Origin: Chryseobacterium taeanense
GTDB lineage: Bacteria > Bacteroidota > Bacteroidia > Flavobacteriales > Weeksellaceae
Reading direction: 5' to 3'
NCBI RefSeq assembly: GCF_900099685.1
Contig: NZ_FNDW01000013.1
Span: 1-64,000, forward strand
DNA: 64,000 bases
Shown here: one piece after another, positions 7,921 to 16,103 of the stretch
How the letters are laid out: each line of letters starts with the position of its first letter
Position numbering within the stretch: the stretch's first letter is position 1
Position numbers and translations under genes: made by a program
Notes under the pieces: model-generated
What the model was told of the DNA's origin: nothing
What the model saw: the letters and a program-made list of their open reading frames with translations, nothing else
Database searches by the model: none

Positions 7921-9942
7921 TTACTTGAATCTTTTCTTAAAATTAAATTTCAGCATATTCATTAATCCCGGTTCGATAATATCAATTCCCAAACCGAAAT
8001 TGCTGTCAGCAACCTGATGATGGTCTGTGCGGAATTTTTCAAATTCATCCTGCGGAATTTCAAGATTCACAAGAGGATTAAATTCAATATAAACTGTCGC
8101 ACCATTTTTATTTATTTTCTTGCGGCTTTTGAAATCAAAATAGGGATTAGTGATCGTACTTTCCTGAACCGTATATTTTTCTTCCGTATCGATTTTCTGA
8201 TCGGTGTATAAATTAATCTCATACTTTTCACTGTCGAAATTATGCCAGAAAGGAAGATCTTTGTGCATAAAATCTCTTGCACTTGCTTTCACAACATTGC
8301 GATCAAAATACATCAGAAAACGATTATTTTTAGGATCAACAAAATATGGATTTTCTATGGTAGCATTGTATTGAATCCTGAATTCATTCAATTTTTTATC
8401 ATCACTGATAATGTCAATTGCCGCATCTTTAAAGATATTTCTTACGTCTGTTCCATTTCTGTCATTAGAATAATTCAGGCTGTAAAAAAGGAAATTATTC
8501 CAGTTGTCAATCACTTCTCTTTTGTTGGTGTTTTTAAAATATCTTCTCATGGCATTGGCACGATTTCCTTTATAGGTCGTCGTTAACACTAACTTTCCCG
8601 TAGTATTCTTTACATTGAAGTCTACTTTTTCATCTACACAGAAATAAGGATAACGGTACGGCTTTCTTTCCTTTAATTCCTGATTAGGTTTTACTTCAAG
8701 ATAATGCATAAAGTAAATGAAACCTCGATTTTCTAGCAAACCAAACTCATCTCGAATGGTAGCATCTATAAAATAATCTTCTCCTTTATGATTGATCTTT
8801 ACAATAGCATGATTAAACGTCAGCAAAGACGGAAGATAATATTTAATGTAAAAATCTGTATGGAAATTCACCAGCACAATAGAAGCTTCTACGCCTATAT
8901 AATCCAGAATAACTTTTAAAAGAACCGATTTAGCCTTACAGTCGCCCTGCTTATTTTCGTAGGTAATGGCAGGAGCTTGCGGTTTATGTCCATTCATTTC
9001 GTCGGCATTGAAAATATAATAGATATTATTCTGAACATACTCAATGGCAAACTGAATCTTCTCCTCATGATCTGGTATGGAATCCAGTTTTTCGACAAGA
9101 TCGGGGGCAAAGTCCTTCAATGAAGCCTGACTAAAAATCTCATCATATACAGACGTAATATAATTAGAAAGATCAAGCCAGTTACTATCCGTTGCAAAAT
9201 CTATAAAAGGAAATATCTCACGGCTGGCATCTACCGGATTGATATAGTTTTTCTCTTCAAAAATGAATTTTTCACCCTTTTGCAGATAGTGAACTTCCGG
9301 TTTTAGAAGATTCCCATTTTCATCCCTGAAAAATATTTTTTTACAGGCGATCTTCTGATTTCTTTCATTGATAAAGGTAAATTTGTAACTTCCGTACGCC
9401 CAGTAATTGTCCGGACTTACCCAAACATATTTGGAGAATTCTTTCCTTAAGAAATCACGTTCAGTGAAGGGTTTCACTCTTGAATCTTCAAGGATCAGAA
9501 TATCGTACAGACGCAAATCCTTTATGGTAATATTGATTTTTTTGTTACTGCTTAATATTCCGCCACTACTGTGATTCTCATTGTCGAAAACTTTGATTTT
9601 TGTATCCGGAATTTTATCAATTAAAACGCCATCTCTAAAAACACAGATCCTGTGAATATTATAGATTTCATTTTCTTCAACGACGATATCAGAAACAGAA
9701 GCTCTTTCTAAATTTGCCGGTTCATTTAAAGTATAAGCCATACAAACATACTCACTGTTTTCCGTATTGCTTGTATGGTATTTTTTATCTAAAAAATAGC
9801 AGAAATCTTTTCCTTCGTTGTTTTGCTGTCTGGCAAAATCAGAATCCTGTATTTTGTTTATCAGTTCCTGATCGTCGATATTGCCTGCCCATTCTTCCGG
9901 TTTTCGGATTCTGTAATTTTCAATTTCAATCTGATTGTCCAT
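7921..9942 (-). CDS. Transglutaminase-like protein (DUF3857-type architecture)
   Basis: 673 residues without a clear signal peptide. A beta-rich N-terminal half (about 1-270) is followed by a transglutaminase-like core (about 290-400) with the expected triad: Cys335 in QGDCKAKS, His378 in FNHAIVKI and Asp393 in YFIDAT. A beta-rich C-terminal domain follows. This matches Bacteroidota proteins annotated as DUF3857 domain-containing transglutaminases; the core may act as a protease or amide cross-linker. The substrate is unknown. Transcribed alone; the promoter would lie in the short AT-rich gap near 9943-10150. Confidence 0.75.
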   Translation of the reverse strand: MDNQIEIENYRIRKPEEWAGNIDDQELINKIQDSDFARQQNNEGKDFCYFLDKKYHTSNTENSEYVCMAYTLNEPANLERASVSDIVVEENEIYNIHRICVFRDGVLIDKIPDTKIKVFDNENHSSGGILSSNKKINITIKDLRLYDILILEDSRVKPFTERDFLRKEFSKYVWVSPDNYWAYGSYKFTFINERNQKIACKKIFFRDENGNLLKPEVHYLQKGEKFIFEEKNYINPVDASREIFPFIDFATDSNWLDLSNYITSVYDEIFSQASLKDFAPDLVEKLDSIPDHEEKIQFAIEYVQNNIYYIFNADEMNGHKPQAPAITYENKQGDCKAKSVLLKVILDYIGVEASIVLVNFHTDFYIKYYLPSLLTFNHAIVKINHKGEDYFIDATIRDEFGLLENRGFIYFMHYLEVKPNQELKERKPYRYPYFCVDEKVDFNVKNTTGKLVLTTTYKGNRANAMRRYFKNTNKREVIDNWNNFLFYSLNYSNDRNGTDVRNIFKDAAIDIISDDKKLNEFRIQYNATIENPYFVDPKNNRFLMYFDRNVVKASARDFMHKDLPFWHNFDSEKYEINLYTDQKIDTEEKYTVQESTITNPYFDFKSRKKINKNGATVYIEFNPLVNLEIPQDEFEKFRTDHHQVADSNFGLGIDIIEPGLMNMLKFNFKKRFK

Positions 9943-10158
9943 ATACTATTACTATTTTGTATTTTCGGTGTAAAAAGGAAAGTCAAATTAGCTATTTAAA
10001 AGCTAAAAAACAAGAGATACAGATGTTAAGATACCTTAAAACTGTTGCTCAAAACTGACTTTTCAGGGTTATGCTACATAAAAAATACCAAAATGAATTA
10101 GAGACACTTACTCCTGAAATTTTTACAAACTAACAATCTGATTAAATATATTTTAGAT

Positions 10159-10187
10159 AAAAAAATAACCTCAGAAATTCTGAGGCT
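10159..10187 (-). terminator. Rho-independent terminator of the SPFH gene
   Basis: On the minus strand CCTCAGA pairs with TCTGAGG around a 3-nt loop and a T-rich run follows, a few bases after the stop codon of the gene at 10194. Confidence 0.75.
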
Positions 10188-10193
10188 TTATTT

Positions 10194-11147
10194 TTAAAGG
10201 TCGCTATTTGTATTGTGGTTGTGATCCTTCGGCGGTTTAGGATAATTTCCTTTGGAAACCTCTCCTACCGTATTGGCAGCCGTCATGGCGACGACAAGAT
10301 CATTCAGCATATTGCTTGCGGCAGTCGGTGAATTAGGCAATAATACCAGATTACTTCTATTGCTTGATCCTACAGAATGTAACGTATCATAATGCTGTGT
10401 TACAACAATTAATGCAGAAGCTTCATGAGAATTGATTTCAACGTTATTCAGCATTCTTACGGATTCTTCGAGACCTTTGGCGATTTCTCTCCTCTGATCT
10501 GCAATACCCTGCCCCTGAAGTTTTTTAGACTCTGCTTCAGCTTTTGCCACCGCAACAATTCTGATTCTCTGAGCTTCAGACTCGTATTCAGCGGCAGTTT
10601 TTTCTCTTTCAGCTGCATTGATTCTGTTCATGGCGTGTTTTACCTGCTCATCCGGATCAATATCCGTCACTAACGCTTTGATAATGTCGTATCCGTAGCT
10701 CTGCATAGCTTCCTGCAATTCTCCTTTTACAGCAATTGCGATATCATCTTTTTTTACGAAAACATCATCAAGTTTAAGTTTAGGAACTTCAGCACGAACT
10801 ACATCAAAAACATACGAAGTGATTTGGTTTTCAGGATTTTCAAGGCGGTAATAAGCATCTCCGACCTGTGTTCTGATGACCTGATACTGAACAGATATTT
10901 TCATTTTAATGAAAACATTATCCAGTGTTTTGGTGTCAATCATTACATCCAATTGCTGAATTCTAAGATTCAGTCTTTTAGCTATCTGATCAATGATAGG
11001 CAACTTGAGATGAAGCCCTGAATGTTTTACAGCCTGAAACTTTCCGAAACGTTCGATAATTGCTGCGGTTTCCTGTTTTACGACGAAAAAAGAAGCAAAT
11101 AAAATAATTAACCCGATAAAAATAATGGGTACTAAAAAAAGACTCAT
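10194..11147 (-). CDS. SPFH / band 7 (stomatin-prohibitin) membrane protein
   Basis: 317 residues: one N-terminal transmembrane helix (about 3-24, FLVPIIFIGLIILFASFFVV), then the SPFH domain starting ETAAIIERFGKF and including LRIQQLDVMIDTKTLDNVFI. A coiled coil rich in Ala/Glu/Arg (about 185-225, MNRINAAEREKTAAEYESEA) precedes a tail with DLVVAMTAANTVGE and a disordered His/Asn end. This is the paraslipin/QmcA layout. Such proteins form large membrane rings and often work with NfeD or FtsH; no nfeD gene is adjacent here. Function therefore stays general: organisation of membrane microdomains or protease control. Confidence 0.88.
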   Translation of the reverse strand: MSLFLVPIIFIGLIILFASFFVVKQETAAIIERFGKFQAVKHSGLHLKLPIIDQIAKRLNLRIQQLDVMIDTKTLDNVFIKMKISVQYQVIRTQVGDAYYRLENPENQITSYVFDVVRAEVPKLKLDDVFVKKDDIAIAVKGELQEAMQSYGYDIIKALVTDIDPDEQVKHAMNRINAAEREKTAAEYESEAQRIRIVAVAKAEAESKKLQGQGIADQRREIAKGLEESVRMLNNVEINSHEASALIVVTQHYDTLHSVGSSNRSNLVLLPNSPTAASNMLNDLVVAMTAANTVGEVSKGNYPKPPKDHNHNTNSDL

Positions 11148-11249
11148 AGTTTTAATTTTTTAATATGAATTTGTATTCTTCATAAAGATATGGTTTTTAG
11201 TTTTAAGAGGAAAACCAACCGGAAGATTTGGCAATTCAAATTTTAAACG

Positions 11250-12608
11250 TTACATGGTCATTCCGATATCAATCCCTTTTATTTTCCGGTAAAGATCCGT
11301 AGCATAATTATCCGTCATTCCGGAAACGAAATCGATAATACCCAGAACTTTCTGATAATCGGTACCTTCCTTATAAACGAATTGCTGCGGAATGAGTTTT
11401 AAGGCTTTTTTATCATAAGATTTTCTTTCATCCTCGTGCTTCAGAATGGAGGGAATAAAGTGATCCAACAATTCATACATTACATTATAGCCGGCATTTT
11501 CAATTTCAACGACTGCTTTATGGTTGTATATTTTTTCAATGGAGAAGCTTTCAATATCCTGTAGTGTTGTATTTTCAGATTTATAAAGATCAAGAAGAGC
11601 TTTATCTAAATTACCTTGTAGAATTTTGTCAAAGTTCTGCTTATACATTTCCAATGATTTATTGATCAGGGCATTGATTACTTTAGCGCGAAGATACGAG
11701 ATCTGTTCGTTTTCGTTTGAGATCGAACTGAGCTTGGATTCTATTCTTTTGACATCATCTGTTTCAGATTTTACCAGCTCAAAAAAAAGATTTTTACAGT
11801 CGGCGGTAGACACGATTCCCAGACGGTGCGCATCTTCCATATCAATAATATTATAGCATATATCATCAGCAGCTTCCACGAGCCACACAAAAGGATGTCT
11901 TTTAAAAATATGCGGCTCTTCACTTTCTGCAATCATATTCGTTTCTCTGGCAATTTCCAGGAAAATATCTTTTTCATTCTGAAAAAAACCGAACTTTTTC
12001 CGGTGAATAATCCCTTTTTTTCTGGCAATCGCTTCACAAGGATATTTGGCAATGCTGGACAAAGTAGAAAATGTAAGCTGAATTCCCCCGGCATCTTTCC
12101 CTTGCTGTTGTTGGGCTAAAACCCTTATTGCATTGGCATTTCCCTCAAAATTCATCAGATCCGCCCATTCTTTTTCATTGAATTTTGGTTTCAGATCCGT
12201 TTCATTTCGTTCAAAATAACTGGCAATCGCATCTTCTCCGGAATGTCCAAAAGCAGGATTTCCCACATCGTGGCAAAGGCAGGCAGCGGCAATTACGTTT
12301 CCTAAATTATGCAGGTAAAAGCTTTTTGCCTCTTCCGTAAGGTCATTCTTATACTGGTCGTGGATGAACTCTCCCATTACACTTCCAAGGCTTCGCCCTA
12401 CTGATGAAACCTCCAGCGAATGCGTAAGACGATTATGCACAAAAACACTTCCCGGCAACGGAAAAACCTGAGTTTTATTCTGAAGCCTTCTGAAAGCTGA
12501 TGAAAAAATAATTCTGTCAAAATCTCTCTGAAAATCCGTTCTTGAAGCTTTTGTATGCGGGTTGTTCCCTGTACGCTGATTCGTGAAAATCTGGTTTAAG
12601 TTCATCAT
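11250..12608 (-). CDS. dgt: Deoxyguanosinetriphosphate triphosphohydrolase (dGTPase)
   Basis: 452 residues. The opening SRTDFQRDFDRIIFSSAFRR with LQNKTQVF is diagnostic for dGTPases. The HD-domain metal ligands are visible as His63 (LTHSLEV), His113-Asp114 (CHDVGNPAFGHSGEDA) and a later Asp in EAADDICYNIIDMEDAH. The enzyme cleaves dGTP to deoxyguanosine and triphosphate, limiting the dNTP pool, and in other bacteria affects mutation rate and phage growth. Two adjacent ATG codons (MMN) make the start ambiguous by one residue. Single gene, divergent from the Fpg/Nei-like gene with 135 bp between them. Confidence 0.93.
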   Translation of the reverse strand: MMNLNQIFTNQRTGNNPHTKASRTDFQRDFDRIIFSSAFRRLQNKTQVFPLPGSVFVHNRLTHSLEVSSVGRSLGSVMGEFIHDQYKNDLTEEAKSFYLHNLGNVIAAACLCHDVGNPAFGHSGEDAIASYFERNETDLKPKFNEKEWADLMNFEGNANAIRVLAQQQQGKDAGGIQLTFSTLSSIAKYPCEAIARKKGIIHRKKFGFFQNEKDIFLEIARETNMIAESEEPHIFKRHPFVWLVEAADDICYNIIDMEDAHRLGIVSTADCKNLFFELVKSETDDVKRIESKLSSISNENEQISYLRAKVINALINKSLEMYKQNFDKILQGNLDKALLDLYKSENTTLQDIESFSIEKIYNHKAVVEIENAGYNVMYELLDHFIPSILKHEDERKSYDKKALKLIPQQFVYKEGTDYQKVLGIIDFVSGMTDNYATDLYRKIKGIDIGMTM

Positions 12609-12743
12609 GGTTCAAAATTAGTTCAAATTTTATTTTTTTCGGTTAAGTTCTCGCCATTTTTTATCAGAAACGTCGTCTTTATATTCTTCTTTTTTCACCC
12701 TTTTGTGGCAGAATTATTGTTATCTCGAATATAAAACAAGGTT

Positions 12744-13481
12744 ATGCCAGAAGGTCCTTCCATATTATTAATGAAAGAAAGCATTCAGAAATTTGAAGGC
12801 GAAAAAGTTATTGAAGCAGGCGGAAATGCCAAAATAGATAAAGAAATCCTGACAGGCCGAACTTTAAAACAGATTAAAACTTTCGGAAAACAAACTTACC
12901 TTGTATTTGATGATGTCGCCGTAAGAATTCATCTTCTGATGTTTGGCTCACATAGTGTTGATGAACAAACAAAACCTGACCGACAACTAAGGTTATCATT
13001 AATATTTTCAAACGGCAGTATGTATTTTTACACCTGTAATGTAAAAATGGTAGACACCGAATTCCTGAAAAAGATCGACTGGGAAGCCGATGTCATGAGT
13101 GACAATTGGAAACCTTTAAAAGCAGAGAAAAAATTAAAGTCAAATCCGGAGATGATGGTCTGCGATGCTTTGATGGATCAGGATATTTTTTCGGGAGTGG
13201 GAAACATCATTAAAAATGAAGTTTTGTTCAGAATCGGAGTACAGCCCGAAAGCCTTTTAGGTAAAATGCCGCCTAAAAAGATTAAAGAACTCATTAAAGA
13301 AGCCAGAAACTACAGTTTCGATTTTCTGGAATGGAAACGGGATTTTACTCTCAAAAAACACTGGAAAGCACATACTAAAAAAATCTGCCCAAAATGCGGA
13401 GAAAACCTCATCAAAAAACAGACAGGCAAAGGTAAAAGAAGAAGTTTTTACTGTGAAATCGATCAGGAATTATATCAATAA
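12744..13481 (+). CDS. Fpg/Nei-family DNA glycosylase-AP lyase
   Basis: 245 residues starting MPEGPS, which supplies the N-terminal proline nucleophile (Pro2) and Glu3 of the Fpg/Nei family. A middle H2TH region contains MDQDIFSGVGNIIKNEVLFR (about 145-170), and a C-terminal finger has CPKCGENL and GKGKRRSFYC. The fourth zinc cysteine of the usual CxxC...CxxC set is absent: the end reads YCEIDQ. Either the finger binds metal with another ligand or has become zinc-less. It should remove oxidised bases from DNA and cut at the abasic site. Stand-alone gene. Confidence 0.85.
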   Translation: MPEGPSILLMKESIQKFEGEKVIEAGGNAKIDKEILTGRTLKQIKTFGKQTYLVFDDVAVRIHLLMFGSHSVDEQTKPDRQLRLSLIFSNGSMYFYTCNVKMVDTEFLKKIDWEADVMSDNWKPLKAEKKLKSNPEMMVCDALMDQDIFSGVGNIIKNEVLFRIGVQPESLLGKMPPKKIKELIKEARNYSFDFLEWKRDFTLKKHWKAHTKKICPKCGENLIKKQTGKGKRRSFYCEIDQELYQ

Positions 13482-13657
13482 TCTTTTATTACCAGTTTAT
13501 TAATAAATATTCAGATCTTTAATAATCATTAGATTTTACCACATACAACTTACACATTTACAATACATTCAATATCAAAAACAGTTAAATACTTTTCACC
13601 ATAAAAGGATTAAACATTAAATTTTGTTAATATTTGACTATTTTAATCAAAATAAAG

Positions 13658-13669
13658 TGATATAAATCA
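13658..13669. promoter_or_regulatory. Possible Crp/Fnr-type palindrome (TGAT-N4-ATCA)
   Basis: TGATATAAATCA in the AT-rich gap between the glycosylase gene and the 27-residue peptide gene is a perfect TGAT-N4-ATCA palindrome, the half-site layout used by Fnr-like proteins. The rest of 13482-13874 shows no gene. A single 8-base match in AT-rich DNA is weak evidence. Confidence 0.25.
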
Positions 13670-13874
13670 TGTCTTCTTTGATGCTATGCGATGCATTTTG
13701 ATTATTAAGTCTCGAACACATAACACTATCTATTGAAATATTATCAAAATTTTAAACTAATATTGAAAAATTCATAAATAAATTTTGAAGTTTGTATTAA
13801 ATTTATGTAAACATATTTTAGCCCAAAAGTTAACCCCAAGCACATACAACACTGATATACATCATATTTATTTC

Positions 13875-13905
13875 TTTGGGATGTCATTTTATTGTCGTAA
13901 TATTG
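13875..13905 (+). promoter_or_regulatory. Bacteroidota promoter of the 27-residue peptide gene
   Basis: TTTG at 13875-13878, a 19-bp spacer, then TAATATTG at 13898-13905 (one mismatch to TAnnTTTG). It ends 48 bp before the peptide ATG. Confidence 0.5.
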
Positions 13906-13953
13906 CAATGTCAAATCAACAATAATTAATCAAATAATTAAAAATACAATAAA

Positions 13954-14037
13954 ATGATCGCTTACATCGGAATCGCAACATGTTTAGTAGTTTTTACTTC
14001 TTATTTTGCAACAGTAAAAAGAGAACAAAGAAACTAA
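13954..14037 (+). CDS. Small membrane peptide, 27 residues
   Basis: Reads MIAYIGIATCLVVFTSYFAT followed by VKREQRN. It is one hydrophobic helix (about residues 3-20) with a short positively charged tail, a common layout for small inner-membrane subunits with the tail in the cytoplasm. Evidence that it is real: a plausible promoter upstream, a transcript unit closed by a strong terminator at 14212-14240, and no other gene in the 800-bp interval. No purine-rich ribosome site is visible, as usual in this phylum. Its partner and function are unknown. Confidence 0.5.
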   Translation: MIAYIGIATCLVVFTSYFATVKREQRN

Positions 14038-14211
14038 TCTCAAATTCTGCAGCTTAATTTTCAGCCTAAGAATACACAAATGAATTATATTGTTTATGTT
14101 TTCAATCTTTAACAGATTGACTGCTCTTTTACTCAGCGCGAGTAAAAGGGCATAAAAAACATAAAACAATCTACACTAAGGACAATTTTTAATTTTTATA
14201 ATAGCCGATTG

Positions 14212-14240
14212 AGTCGAACATCTTTTTGTTCGGCTTTTTT
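14212..14240 (+). terminator. Rho-independent terminator after the small-peptide unit
   Basis: AGTCGAACA (14212-14220) pairs with TGTTCGGCT (14227-14235, one T-G pair), followed by TTTTT. A weaker CTTTTACTC/GAGTAAAAG hairpin lies upstream near 14128-14150. Confidence 0.8.
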
Positions 14241-14254
14241 GTTGAATAAACTTT

Positions 14255-14262
14255 TATCTTTG
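14255..14262 (+). promoter_or_regulatory. -7 promoter element (TATCTTTG) of the AAA ATPase gene
   Basis: Exact TAnnTTTG match ending 18 bp before the ATG at 14281. No clear -33 element. Confidence 0.5.
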
Positions 14263-14280
14263 CAATAAATTTCCCAGCAC

Positions 14281-14988
14281 ATGAATCTCTACAACCTTAT
14301 TATCCAGGACAAAGAAGAAATATCCCTTAACGACGTATTCCTGGAAGCCCATAATAAGGAACAGCTGACTCAGCTTATCAAAGAAAACAACTACGCGACA
14401 GAATTGCAGAAATACGGACTACCGGTAAACAACAAAGTCCTTCTTGAAGGCAGTTCTGGCTGCGGAAAAACCATGACCGCGAAAGCAATTGCCAATGCAT
14501 TAGGAAAAAATATTATTATTCTTAACCTCAGCAATATCGTTTCGTCGCGGATCGGTGAGACTTCCCAAAACATTAAAATGATTTTCGACAAAGCAGCAAG
14601 AGAAAGATCCGTCCTTTTTCTGGATGAGCTCGACCAGATCGGGAAAGCAAGAGGCAGCGATGATAAAGATGTCGGCGAAATGAGAAGGCTCGTCAATACA
14701 CTGATACAACTCATCGATTATTATCCTGAAAACGCACTTCTTTTGTGCGCTACCAATCATCCTGAAATTATTGATACCGCTCTGATCAGACGCTTTCAAC
14801 TTAAAATTAAATATGAAATGCCATCTAAAGAGTTTCTGGATCAGTTTTACGAAAATATTCTGTTAAAATTCCCGGAAGATCTCAGGAGTATTGAACGGAA
14901 ATATGAAATTTCTTTTGCGGAGGCAAAGGATCATGCTTTTACGGTTGTTAAAAACAATTTAATTAAAAAATTAGAAAGTCAGTTTTAA
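14281..14988 (+). CDS. Small AAA-family ATPase
   Basis: 235 residues, essentially one AAA module. The Walker A loop is GSSGCGKTMTA (about 57-67), the Walker B motif is VLFLDELDQI (about 111-120), a sensor-1 region reads ALLLCATNHPE and an arginine-finger-like ALIRRF follows. It resembles the compact SpoVK/FtsH-type ATPases that in other genomes sit next to a subtilisin-like protease or other effector, but here no partner is adjacent: the next gene is a YjbR protein 370 bp away. Substrate unknown. It might be an orphaned half of a two-gene module. Confidence 0.78.
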   Translation: MNLYNLIIQDKEEISLNDVFLEAHNKEQLTQLIKENNYATELQKYGLPVNNKVLLEGSSGCGKTMTAKAIANALGKNIIILNLSNIVSSRIGETSQNIKMIFDKAARERSVLFLDELDQIGKARGSDDKDVGEMRRLVNTLIQLIDYYPENALLLCATNHPEIIDTALIRRFQLKIKYEMPSKEFLDQFYENILLKFPEDLRSIERKYEISFAEAKDHAFTVVKNNLIKKLESQF

Positions 14989-15018
14989 TATTAAACTTGT
15001 TTAAACTAATTTCAGAAT

Positions 15019-15183
15019 TAACCGCAAAAGTTACAAAAGATAATCACAATGAAATGATTAGTATATTTAAAGTTTTCAAAAGAATAAAAATCGAAGATTT
15101 TTTCAAGCTATTGTAACCTTTTTCATTTGTAATTATCAACTTTAAATAAAAGTTGAGCTCGTCTTTTGCAACTTTTGCGGTTA
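15019..15183. repeat. 165-bp element bounded by imperfect inverted repeats
   Basis: AACCGCAAAAGTTACAAAAGA near 15019-15040 returns as its reverse complement near 15162-15183 with one main mismatch (G for A). The centre is AT-rich and non-coding. The arrangement resembles a small non-autonomous mobile element or a transcribed long-stem structure. No target-site duplication was recognised. It fills most of the gene-free stretch 14989-15359. Confidence 0.45.
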
Positions 15184-15359
15184 TATAAAAGTTTAAACAG
15201 CCATATTGATAATCAAAATATTTTATAGATAAACTTTCAAGATTTTAAAGCGCTGCAAGATTCCGTCCAATCAGCTTAGTTCATAGATTCAGCATTAGTT
15301 CAGACTCTCTATCCGGAAAAAAAACTATCATTATTCATACTATTTTTTTTAAATTTAGC

Positions 15360-15764
15360 ATGAATCACGGTAAGGATATGAAAAACAAAATACAACACTT
15401 TGACCCTAAAGATTTTGAAGCGGTAAAAAATATAGCCCTGAATTTTCCCGGAGCAGAAGAGAGCATTTCACATGAAGGAACACCTTCCGTAAAAGTCCGT
15501 GGAAAACTAATGTGCAGACTTCATGACAGCGGAGAGTTCATCCCGGTACGCCTGGATTTTGAAATACGAGACCATTATCTGGAACGATATCCGGAAATCT
15601 TTCACCTGCCAGACCATTTTAAACCCTACCCTTACCTCTGCATGTGGACCTATCATTATGATAAAAAATTACTACATGAAATCCTTGAGCTGAGCTGGAA
15701 AGGCCTTGCCACAAAAAAGCAGATTAGCGAATATGAAGCAGAGAAAAAAAATAATGGTCTTTGA
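15360..15764 (+). CDS. MmcQ/YjbR-family protein
   Basis: 134 residues. The pattern FPGAEESISHEGTPSVKVRG (about 30-49) followed by DHYLERYPEIFHLPDHFKPY and a C-terminal ELSWKGLATKKQ fits the YjbR fold, a small domain of the double-wing/CyaY-like type with possible DNA binding but no proven general function. The first ATG gives MNHGKDMKNK; the second Met, seven residues in, could also be the start. Stand-alone gene. Confidence 0.75.
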   Translation: MNHGKDMKNKIQHFDPKDFEAVKNIALNFPGAEESISHEGTPSVKVRGKLMCRLHDSGEFIPVRLDFEIRDHYLERYPEIFHLPDHFKPYPYLCMWTYHYDKKLLHEILELSWKGLATKKQISEYEAEKKNNGL

Positions 15765-15898
15765 AGTAACCGATAAAACAACATGACAGGTCCGTTAATT
15801 GTTTTAATAACTAATCCAACTTATCATAAACAGTATTCAGGCATTCAGTTGAGATTATCAGGCAGTTCGTTATTACGTTTAAGCGTTTAGATAAGACC

Positions 15899-16011
15899 AT
15901 CAACTACTTCGAAGAAACGATCAACCGTTCCGAAGAGACAATCAACTGTTCCGAAGAAGCAATCAACTACTCCGAAGAAGCGTTCAACCAGTCCGAAGAG
16001 GCAATCAAGTA
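15899..16011 (+). repeat. 21-bp tandem repeat, about 5.4 units, encoding heptads
   Basis: Five units start at 15899, 15920, 15941, 15962 and 15983, with a partial sixth at 16004. In one frame they read INYFEET, INRSEET, INCSEEA, INYSEEA, FNQSEEA, IKY. Several differences between units are third-position silent changes (GAA/GAG, ACG/ACA, GCA/GCG), suggesting past protein-coding selection. The frame is open from about 15831 to a stop near 16069, but I find no ATG in it, so it is listed as a repeat and not as a gene. The rest of 15765-16103 has only the gcvP terminator. Confidence 0.7.
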
Positions 16012-16044
16012 CAATTTATTATATTTCAGCACTTTACTCAAATA

Positions 16045-16077
16045 CAAAAAAAATCCCTCTCATTACTGAAAGGGATT
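16045..16077 (-). terminator. Rho-independent terminator of gcvP
   Basis: On the minus strand AATCCCT pairs with AGGGATT around a 12-nt loop, and a run of Ts follows (AAAAAAA on the plus strand at 16046-16052). Confidence 0.75.
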
Positions 16078-16103
16078 CATATTATATAATTTAAAAACTT
16101 TAA

